Shown piece after piece: positions 1 through 11,187 of a stretch of DNA of 64,000 bases (position 1 is its first letter; every line of letters begins with the position of its first letter). A program made the position numbers and the translations under genes. Source of the stretch: Camarhynchus parvulus (Eukaryota > Chordata > Aves > Passeriformes > Thraupidae); contig NC_044590.1 in the NCBI RefSeq assembly GCF_901933205.1, forward strand, positions 14,721,501 through 14,785,500. The letters are read 5' to 3'. The notes under the pieces are model-generated. The model saw only the letters and a list, made by a program, of their open reading frames with translations. It was not told where the DNA came from and made no database searches.

Positions 1-718
1 CTCCAGCAGATGGGGAGAAGAAGCAAGCAGCTGTCGCTTCCAAGAGAAGACGCCGCTGGAAGAAGAAGGAAGAAGCTTCCTAAACCAGTTAGCTGTATTC
101 TGGCAGACCCATGAACTTGTATGTGTCTTGTTCAAAAATGTTTGTTTTCCTTTGTAGAATAGAAAATCTACCTCCCACCTAACCTCAAGATGAGCCCTGC
201 CCGAGTGGTCATCCTGTTCACGCTGAGCAGTCGCACAGCTGCGTGGATCGTTTCTCAGCCACGCCAAAACATCTGGGTGACCCTGGCACAGACACTCCAA
301 TATGCCTGTCCACAGCAGCAGCAAAGGAGATTTCCTCCTGCTGCTGCATGGACACGAGTGCCAGGAATTTGAGGGACTGTGCTGCATGAACCTAACATCA
401 AAAGCACCCAACGTCCACGCAGCTCTCTAAGAAATGAAAGGCCTGATCGGACGAGTTGAGCAGGAACTCGAAGACTGGTTCTGCGGATTGTTCAGGGACT
501 GGGGTTTCTCGGGGTGGTGGGCCTCTATAATTAGGACAATTTTGTTGTTTCTTGTTGTTCCTTTCCTAGTCATGTTAGCATTTGGGATTCTACGCCGCAT
601 AATTTTAAAGGCTATTAATGGTTTGGTCTCCAGCACCACAGGAGTCAACTGCTCAGAGTTTGTGGAACTAAAGCAAATTGACAGGCCCGCAAACTATGAG
701 TGGTGGACAAATTCATAA
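1..718 (+). pseudogene. Endogenous retrovirus 3' coding remnant (collapsed env)
   Basis: Decayed retroviral coding DNA just upstream of an LTR. Bases 3-83 read as a short, very basic tail ending in TAA and could be the end of pol; this is inference. A frame opening at 190 has a signal-peptide-like start, but most of the surface subunit is missing. At 359-385, in another frame, there is a CX6CC cysteine motif typical of retroviral transmembrane subunits. It is followed by an in-frame TAA at 428-430 and then an open frame (434-718) with a Trp-rich membrane-proximal part and a long hydrophobic anchor near residues 30-57. The frame change, internal stop and lost surface region make this non-functional. 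Motif and position next to the LTR support env; the exact retroviral genus is not clear. Confidence 0.7.
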
Positions 719-779
719 TCAGCAGCAGAAATAGTCTGGTACATTTCCTTTTAGTTTTAGTTAACAGAAAAGGTGGAGG

Positions 780-1152
780 TGTTGTATTGCATCTAGCTGT
801 CCCCTCCCATACCTGGTTCGGTGGGCTGTCCCACGGGTGGTCCCTCCCCATTGGCATCCCATTGGCCATGGTCCTCTTTCCCCGCCCCCTCTCCCCTGCA
901 CAAAACCCCATAGCAGGCTGTCTGGGGTTCTCTTTCTTCACCTGGGTGGCTGCACCACCTCATGTCCTGTCTCAAGCTAATAAACGGATACCTACACCCA
1001 CGTGGAGGAAGAGCGCTCCTTGTGTTTTGTCCTTCGTCTATGCTGGTTCCGTGCTGGGCTTGGATTCGTGCTGGCCAGATTGGACTCATATAAGCCCAGA
1101 AACCCACGGAACGCAGCACATTCCGAGCAGGACAGAGGCACAAGACCAAACA
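780..1152 (+). mobile_element. 3' LTR of the endogenous retrovirus
   Basis: A purine-rich tract (AGAAAAGGTGGAGG) ends at 779 and is followed directly by TGTT, as expected at a polypurine tract/LTR junction. The element ends ...AACA at 1152, giving a short TGTT/AACA inverted repeat over 373 bp. Inside are two CCATTGG-type boxes near 850-870 and a poly(A) signal AATAAA near 981. The matching 5' LTR would lie left of the window, so this is probably the end of a longer provirus and not a solo LTR. Confidence 0.75.
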
Positions 1153-1592
1153 GGGAGATGAACTGAGGCTGTTGCAGATATATGATAAACTTGAAACACT
1201 TAAAGCACTTATAATTTTAAATCATTATTATTTTATAAGTTTAATTGACATTTCCAGGAATTAGAGAGGAAGATTGTCTTGGACATGTGAGGAGAGCAGG
1301 GTGGGACATAATAAAGGGGTGAAAATAACTCACCATAGGAACTTACCAAACAGCCTTTATAAAAAATGAGATGAGACCTGGGGCTTCTGCCTCTTAGTCT
1401 CTAACTCCTAAGCTAGTAATTTCTTATGCATAATTTCAGGTTCTCCATCTGTAAATGTGCAGGGTGCTGCTAGATAATTGCAGCAGCTGGGACCTGCTTG
1501 TGGCAGTTGGGAGCCTGGCAGAGACAGCCAAATGTTGTGTGGGGCTGACCTCAAGGTTTTACCATGTGGTCTCCTTTTCCCTGTGCCTGCAG
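1153..1592. other. AT-rich intron sequence, no gene seen
   Basis: Between the LTR and the first recognisable ferlin exon I see only AT-rich non-coding DNA. It is presumably ferlin intron into which the provirus inserted. The ferlin exons that should lie further 5' are not in the window. Confidence 0.5.
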
Positions 1593-3440
<1,848 letters not shown>

Positions 3441-3486
3441 ATGCTCTTCAGCAGAGAACTATTCAAGGATGGGTGATTGTGGCAGG

Positions 3487-4263
3487 TGTCGCGGTGCGTG
3501 CGGTTTGTTTTAAGAAGTTTTCGTAAATGTTTAGTGCAGTTCTGCAGAGGTTATACTGAGTTTTATAGGTTTTTCACTCGCCTAAGATGGCGATTTTTTC
3601 CAAGGCTCCCCCTCCTTCCCCCCTTCTTCCCCATGCGAGCCAACTGTCACTCACCCCATCACCTTGGTTTCTCCCGCCTTTTTGTAACAATTCATATGTC
3701 CATCAGTTGCCCCCTCCTCAGTTGCCCCGGCGACCCTCCTGTCCATCACCCTCTCCCCACTCCCTGTCCCCAGAATCTTCCATCAAGGGCTGAGGGTGAT
3801 TGGTGCAGGGTGGGAAGCCACTCCTTTATTATGTTCCCATTTGCTGCCGTGTCATGTCTATTATTTGTACGCTTGTTCTCATTGGTTGTCTGTGCCTCCC
3901 CCCTCCCCTTGGAGTTCCTTTATCTGCCCCCTCCGAGGGGTGGGCGGGGGGCAGTTGCTCGCACTCCCTACCCGACCTATCCTTCCCTTTCCCTAAATAA
4001 ACCCGGTTCCTTGCTGCGAGCTTCTGTCCTGCTTCACGTCTCTTCGCCTCGCTACTTTGTCGCTGCCTTGCGCCTCTCCTACCTCAGCTCTCACAGGGAC
4101 GCCTTTCCCTGCCAGGACGCAGGGAAGGTCCCTGGCAGCCAGCCACTTCCCCAGCCGTCTCTACGGAGCTAGCGCTGTTGAAGGCAAGGGGCTGGCCCCA
4201 CCAGGCTGTGTGCTGCGGGACACTTGTGGCCGCTAGCCGGGGTCAGACGCCCGCGCAGCCGCA
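3487..4263 (+). mobile_element. Solo LTR in the FER1L4 3' region
   Basis: A 777-bp element starting TGTCGCGG and ending CCGCA, flanked by a perfect 6-bp duplication GGCAGG (3481-3486 and 4264-4269). It is GC-rich, with a poly(A) signal AATAAA near 3994 followed by a long U5-like part. A 6-bp duplication fits the alpha/beta-retrovirus-like (ERVK) integration class. It lies 46 bp after the ferlin stop codon, so it would have changed or ended the ferlin 3' UTR. The open frame across it is incidental. Confidence 0.8.
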
Positions 4264-4600
4264 GGCAGGAATCAAGATAAGATCAGAAAGTTTGATGAAA
4301 ACCTGCAGGTGCAGAGACAGCCTAGAGAGACAGAGACCTGCAGAAGTGAGCTTTGTTTTCCTTGTGAATACAAACTCCTTAGCTACTCTCTCCGATGCTT
4401 GCGTTTTTTAGCTGCTTTCTGGAGCTGGGGGACAACCTGTTTCTTTGTGTGGTACAGGCTGATCCTGGTTCAGCAGTCCTCACTGCTGCCCCTTTGCCCT
4501 TCCTCCTGAGTAGTACAGCAGCAAGGACTACACTGGGACAACATGGGGTCATGAGTGTGCATCTGTGTTTGGTGTTGGGCTGACGTAAACCAAATGAGAA

Positions 4601-4606
4601 AATAAA
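4601..4606 (+). terminator. Candidate ferlin poly(A) signal
   Basis: AATAAA lies in the first non-LTR sequence after the ferlin stop. If the solo LTR is removed, it is about 380 bp downstream of the TAA, a plausible 3' UTR length. There is no direct evidence of use; the LTR's own AATAAA (near 3994) is an alternative. Confidence 0.35.
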
Positions 4607-7600
4607 TTCATAAATTGTTCTTGGCATGGTTTGTGGTGCACCAGGTTTCCTGTCATCTGCACAGACAAGCCCTGACATGATCTGATCCCAGTGGAGGTGT
4701 TTCAACCAGGGTTTTGAAAGGATGGATTCCTTCTGAGTAGTGCAGGTGATGCTTAGTGGGACCACAGCTTTTCCAAAGAATTTATCTGACTATGCAGTTT
4801 TATAGCAAAGGTGCCTGTGTCATGGCCTTTTGAATGGGGCAGGAATAGAGTATGTTTTGTGGACAAAACTCTCTGGGCAGAGCCAGGCAGGTAGATGTGA
4901 AGCAGGTGAGGACTCCGGCTGGACATGAACCCAGAAGTCAATGTGGGGCAGACATGATGTTCCCCCAGTGAGTCTAGAGTTCAGCCATGGGGTGGGGACC
5001 CCAGAATGGCAAAGAGGAAGGCCTCTCTCCCTCTTGGGGACCTTTGGGCTGCAAGGTGGGGGTGAAATAGGCTGCAAAGGGCTCAGGTCATGCAACACCT
5101 GTTTGGGGCTACAGCAAAGTCCTGGGCTGTGACAGTGCTGCATTGCTCCCTGTTTTTCTGCAGGGCCTATTTAGTGGGATGTTGCCTTCATAAATAGTGC
5201 CTGGTCCTCTCCGGCAGTGCCCAGTGAGCCCCAGCAGCGATTGCTCCATTCAAACAAACTCAGTGCGCTCCAGGACATCCAGTGCACACCTCCAGAGAGC
5301 CCTCTTGTCTCTTTCAGCCATGCTCAACCACACTTCCCACCACACCACCTGTTGAAACACTGGCATTGGTCTCCTTCTCGTAGCAGATAAAGCTGGCGGA
5401 TTTTGGTGTCCTTTCTTTTGTTGGTTCTGCTTTCCCCGAGGTCTGGGCCGGCGGAGCGGCTCCCACAGCTCCTGGCCGATGGTCTCCTGTCGATTGTCGG
5501 ATCTTGGACCAAAATGAAGGAGAACAGTTCAGGATAAAATACCCAAAAGCCGCTGGAGGATTCCTGCCGCAGTCTCGCCCGGCCAGGGAAAGGGGAAAAA
5601 AGAAACTTGTTACTTAAGCTAACAAAAAACTCAAGCTAGCTAAACAACAAAGTAACGTCTGGTCCGCGGGGCACCCAGCACACTCCGGAGTGAGGCTTTG
5701 AACAAAGCCCACGGCTCCCAAGGCTCCCAAGGCTCCCACACCCCGCTCACCGACTCACCTTAAAGTTACAGCAAACTTTTCTGGGCATAAAGACAAGACA
5801 CGCAGGCTTCCTCAAAATACTTCTGTTTATAATTGCTGCTGTGTGCCTGGGATCTGCAGGTGTGTGTCTGTGTGCACAAAATGAAAGGAGGGTGGGGCAG
5901 TGTCTGTTCAGGGTGTGAGTTTGAGAGCCAAGAGGTTCTGTCCTGCCTTTGCTGCTGGCAGCAGAGTGACCCCAGGCCTCTGCCCCAGACCCCTCCAAGC
6001 CCAAATGTGACCATGATTCATACCAGCAGTTCCCCTTCTGGGTCAGCACCATGGCTGCCCTGATCTCAGTGTGCAGCGGATGCAGGAGGAATTCAGGTCA
6101 CCCACCACCTCTGCTTTCATCAGCCGCGTGGACCACTGCAAGGCTACTGACAACAGCATGGAGAAGAAGAGCAGCAGTGGAGTGCTACAGGGATGCAGCC
6201 TAGAGGCGCGTGACAGGTTATGGTGGCCAGGGTTGTCAGAGACTGCAGATGGGTCTAAGGCCTGACATATTTGGTCGGCAGTTATGCATGTTGACAAAAT
6301 AATGTAGAAGAAGAACTTAGTTGGTAGGACTAACCTTCAGAAATGCAGCCATGTACTGGTCATCTGGTGGGATTTATCTTGTGAAAGGGAAAAAATACAA
6401 TAAAACTGTTGTTGGCATGGAAGTGTGATCATGGGCCGTTGTGATCTCATCTCATGCATTGACCCCATGTGAGATGATGTTGAAACTGGCCACTCCTAAG
6501 GAGGAGATATAGGGTGTGGTCCTGGGGTGGAGAGAGAACGACATGATGCACACCATGTTGATCCAGGGGACATCCTGAAGGTGTGCTGCCCTCCTGCCTC
6601 TCCTGCTCAGGAGCCATGCTCTATCTCCCTCTCCTGTTTGGTGGCTTCTCCAACATCCAGGGGTCAGTATGTATTTATTGCTAACACGATAAATAAAATT
6701 GACTTCCTTTGCTATTCTAACTGTGTCTCGAGTTTTCTGTGCATGGGCATCTTCCCGAACCCATAACACCAGGTGACAGGCACCTGTCAGCTGAGGACAA
6801 GAGCAAGGGGGGAGATGTTTGTACGGGAAACCTGTGCCTAGTTCTGGTCCCACACCATGGGTTGAAGAGAGGACAGTTCTCACATGCCCAGGCAGGGTGG
6901 CAGGCTGAGGGCTGAAGCAAGGTCTTCCACAGCACAGATCTTTGACAAATGTGTGAATGCTGCCAGGAGCAGCCCCAGGGTGTCCAGGATGGATATCTGG
7001 ACAGCTGGAGCCTCTGGGTGCATTGAGGAACCAGCCTCATCCCAGCAGGTCTCAGCAGTTTGGGAAGCATGGCGGCAATAAAGGGTGCCAAGCACATGAT
7101 GATCAGCAGCTGCACCCTAATGCTGGCAGCTCTTGGACCACCTTGGAGCTGCATATCTCCCACCTTCTGGTAACATACTTCTCATTCAAACCTCCATGCT
7201 GTGTCCTTCTGCTTCCTGGCCATGTCCCCTTCCCCTGCTGCTGCTCTCCACCCTGTCCACAGTCCCTGCCCTTTCCAGTTCCCAGACTGATGGTGTGTTT
7301 GTTGCTCGCATCATACCATGGTGGAGGACCAGATTGCACTGTGTTGCCTGACAGCAAATGTTGCTGTTGTCCACATGTGATGAAAGGTGTTAGATGATCA
7401 GCCTGATTGTTGTTGTGCCTGAAAGTCATGGACCCCATCTGCACATCTGACCAAGCACAGTGGAACAGTCTGGCCCACACCACTTCCTCCAGGAGCCAGA
7501 TCCATGTTCTGGCCATGCTTGGGATGTATCACCCCTTCTTCCTTGAAGGAGTAGTTTGGTAGGTGGCCAGAGGCCAGGATCAGCTCAGCTCCCACATCTG

Positions 7601-9377
7601 CCAGTATTTATCCCCCTTAGTTTTGACCTGAATTGGTGTTGGCCCTAGCAGTTTCTCTTTTCAGCAGTGCTGTGATTCCTTGGCACTGACATCTCCCTGC
7701 TAATTGCAGGGAATGCTATCCCTGTATTGTTTATAATTCCAGGTTTTTAGCAGGTCACAGAGTGAAATTTTGGACATGGAGAAGATTGCAGTGTCTACAG
7801 TGGCCCTGCTTCTCTGGGCTGCAGGAGACATCTTTCTTCCTGAGGACACTGCAAAGGCAGAGCCCTTTCCTTAGGGACACCTTGCTTGATCTTGAGATCA
7901 TGGTGAGCAGCACTGCTGGCTCCATGCACAGACCTGCCCTGGGAAACTGAGACCCCATATGGTGCACCTGCACATGTCTGGGGTGTAGTGCAAAGAATCA
8001 GCTGCCTCCGCAAGGATGCTCAAGCAGAAGGAGGCATCTTCTGGATCCTTCTGTCAAACTCCCCAGAGATGACCTGCTACCTCAGCACTTCCTCTGCACA
8101 CAAAACCTCCCAGTCTCTCATTTTTGTTCACAGCATTGCCAGGGGCTTTGGGATCAGGTCTGTGGAATTAGTTTTGGTTTGTGTCTGATGAAGAAGTTCT
8201 CTCCTTCTTTGATTCCTCCAGAATCAACTGCTGCTCCGCAGAGTTCACGGTCTTTATAAGTGTGGTAAGGATTGAGCGCACTGGAGCTTGGGAAAGCAGA
8301 CAAGTGGAGCCAGCACCGTAGAGGCTGTGCTGTCCCTAATTCCTCCCACCCATGTTTCATTCTCTGTGTGATCCAGAAAATGTGCTTCATGACAGCTCAG
8401 GGCACAGTCCCTGCCTGGCTCCCCAGTAGTGGCGCAGAGGCCCTTTGAGCCTGTAACCAGTAAATACAGACCCTTTGCGTTTTCCAGTGCTGTTCTAGTT
8501 TGAGTTTCTAGATCCTTCATCTTTGTGCCAAACTTCCTTGCAAAGCAAAGTGTTGACCTCCCCTTGGATAAAATAATCACTGTTCAGCTTGCACTGCTTT
8601 TTCACTGGTTGTACTTTTCTAATTGCTGAGCACATTTCACAGTGCTCTGTCCCCTCTGAGCCAAAATTACATCCAGGTGTGCAAGAGTCCTGGTGAGGTG
8701 CTGGATGTACAAGGCTGTTGAGAGCTCTGCGTTGCCGGTGTCAGTGAGCCATCCCAGCAGGACACACAGGGGCAGGAGGGCACCTCCACTCCAGGCAGAT
8801 TTTCTCACCCAGAGGAATTTCTTAATCATTAAATTCCTGATTTGGCCTTGGGAACCTGATTGGGGCATTCAGCTTCTGGGCTGCATGGAGAGGCTGTGCC
8901 ACAATGCCAGAGTGGCAGGTACTGACGAAGAAGGGACAGCAGCTCTGACCTTACTGTACCACCCACAGTTCTCCCCCACAGCATGGTACAACACTGCCTC
9001 TTCCCTTCACAGTTGCTGCACTTGCAAAAAGCACTGAAGAGGCTATTGAGCCCAGTAGCATCATCTTCGCCCGTTCATGCTTAGTGGAGTGGGTGCTTGC
9101 AAGAGTACAAAAGATTAAGTCATAGGAACTTGTGACTGCCAGCAGGGAAAGTGTGGGGTCTCTGGTAGCCACCCTGTGGGGAGAAGAGCTGGCATTTCAT
9201 GGCATCTTCCTGCCTCGGAGAATCCACATCTGGGTTTCCAGTTGCACTGGTGATGGCTTGTTTGTGCTTCCCCCTTTAATATGGGGTGATGGTTCCTGGG
9301 CTTTTAGAAGGGACAGGCTATTAGAAGGAACAGCAGGCTTCAGCCACCTAGGATCATGCAGATTCTTGTTGCTGTTA
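4607..9377. other. Unassigned DNA between ferlin and LTR pair
   Basis: I recognise no gene here. Several medium open frames occur on both strands, for example minus 8602-8868 and 8254-8580 and minus 6717-7163, but none gave a recognisable domain and none chained into an exon series with clear splice sites. Bases 5400-5760 are GC-richer. The segment may hold decayed genes beyond recognition by eye. Confidence 0.4.
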
Positions 9378-9646
9378 TGTAAGAAACTACACAGACTCAC
9401 CAGAAGGCTGGTTTGCACAGCATCTCGCTTTACTTCAAATTCTCTCTTTTTATACACTGTTCCAATACAGATAGACCAGATTGGTCAATTATCAATACAT
9501 TTCACCTGATTGGCTAATTAACAAAATGCCTTTCTTATAAACAATCTTTGAGAAAAACAGGAAAACCGAGAGCAGGAGAACAACATTGCTAGTTGTTTAC
9601 AATAAGAAGTTATCATTGTTTATCTTCAACTCCCTAAAGTCTCACA
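9378..9646 (-). mobile_element. Short solo LTR, minus orientation
   Basis: Read on the minus strand it starts TGTGAGAC and ends TTCTTACA, so the ends form an imperfect inverted repeat (TGTGAGA/TGTAAGA). On the minus strand a strong TATA box (GTGTATAAAAAGAG) lies near 9450 and CCAAT-type boxes near 9480-9520. The length of about 269 bp fits small avian ERV LTRs. I found no clear target duplication. Confidence 0.6.
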
Positions 9647-9672
9647 AGCCAATTCTGGGAAAACTTATCATC

Positions 9673-10057
9673 TGTCGCAGACAACTTTTATGAAAAATCC
9701 TTTCCTTAGGACTTTTCCTCCTGAGAAGCTGAGAGGCCTCAGGAACAAAATGTAAACAATGGTTATCTGCTGCTGTGGAATGCAACAGGTGGATCTGTGA
9801 TTGGTCTCATAGAGTTGTTTCTAGTTAATGGCCAATCACAGTCAATGGGCTTGGACTCTCTGTCTGAGACAGAAGCTTTTGTTATCATTCTTTGCTATTC
9901 TATTCTTAGCTAGCCTTCTGATGAAACCTTCTCTTCAATTCTTTTAGTATAGTTTTAATGTAATATATATTATAAAGTAATAAATCAAGCCTTCTGAAAC
10001 ATGGAGTCAGATCCTCGTCTCTTCCCTCATCCAAGAACCCCTGTGAACACCGTCACA
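9673..10057 (+). mobile_element. Solo LTR, plus orientation
   Basis: About 385 bp from TGTCGCAG to CCGTCACA, with CCAAT-like boxes near 9800 and 9830, a TATA-rich stretch near 9960 and an AATAAA near 9980, placed as in a U3-R-U5 LTR. Flanks share CTTATC (CTTATCATC before, CTTATCTC after), an imperfect target duplication. It is of a different family from the LTR just to its left, from which only 26 bp separate it. Confidence 0.65.
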
Positions 10058-11187
10058 CTTATCTCATTTTCTCACTCTCTGACCAGGCTGTCACATCCAC
10101 AGATTCTCCCATTCTGTTCTGTCTCCCATTTCTGTTGGTTGACTGGACCCCTGGGACAGCAGTTTTGCTGTCTGGGACGTGTTCTGGGGGTCAGATCTGA
10201 GCACAGATCTGAGTCAGCCACCATGGTGAGCAGGGATGTCCATTAGGGCTCTGTTCTCCAGGAGCTGCAGAAAATGGTTTCTATGGAGAAATGGAGCTAG
10301 TGTTGACACATAGCAACTGAGGGAGGCACAGGGTGCTACTGTGAGAACATGAGGGATTTTCTAGTAGAGAGGGGACACCTCCACAAACCAGCTGTGTTCT
10401 CTTCTGACCCTGGGATGAAGGCTGCCATGAAGCTCTGCTCTTCGCTCTTGCCTTGGGCCACAGAAGCCAAGTCCTGTGTCACTGAGCACTTAATGAATTC
10501 CCTGAAAAACAGAAAATCCTTTTCCCTCTGACCTTAGACTACATGAGAGCTTTTTGATAGAGAGCAGATGTTCTTCCTGGCAATGACTTAATGCCCTTGA
10601 TACTGCAGAACCCCAGGACTGCTAGGGTGGGAGCTGAATGGTGCCTGCATGGGCTCAGCCGGGCAGACAGGTTGTGGGGCTCCTCTGCCCCAGCTTCTCT
10701 TCAGGCATGGGGAAGAGGGCTCACTGCTAGCACTGTGCACTTGGTAGGTGAAGGTACACCACTTACGATGGGGAAGCTGGTGTTTGACTCGTGGCCAGGG
10801 TGGTGATGATGCTTCGCTGCTAGTTCACAGGTCAGTTTACAGATCCTAAATGTGTTGCAGGCAGAGAGAAGTTTCTTGTACAGCACATGCTTCCAGCCAA
10901 CCATGTCTGGCCCGAAGTAAGTGGTGGCAGTGGCAACAGCAGAACACAGCTATAACATCATTGAACACTTAGAAAAGGAAATTAATATTGGGCTATTTCA
11001 GTTCCCTCAGGGTGGGTGAGCATCCAAGGGGTGTCCTAGGAATCTGGGCAGAGAGGGTGGGTAAAAAGGCATCCTGTGATGCCACTGCCACTGGTGTTTG
11101 TGACACATCACTGCAGGTGGCTCATGGGCTGCTGTTGCAGAGGTACACAAAGGTGGTGCTGGCCCTGCGCCCTGTGCTGCCTGTTCT
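10058..11187. other. Non-coding stretch upstream of the sialyltransferase pseudogene
   Basis: No recognisable coding sequence. It should hold the lost 5' end (cytosolic tail, membrane anchor and stem) of the sialyltransferase locus, but nothing convincing is readable. Confidence 0.4.

Noticed and set aside
3477..4172. 231-codon open frame
   Set aside because: It lies almost wholly within the solo LTR 3487-4263 and has no domain; GC-rich LTR sequence stays open by chance.
8254..8868. Minus-strand frames as a possible gene
   Set aside because: No recognisable domain, stop codons between the two pieces and no clear splice signals; left as unassigned.
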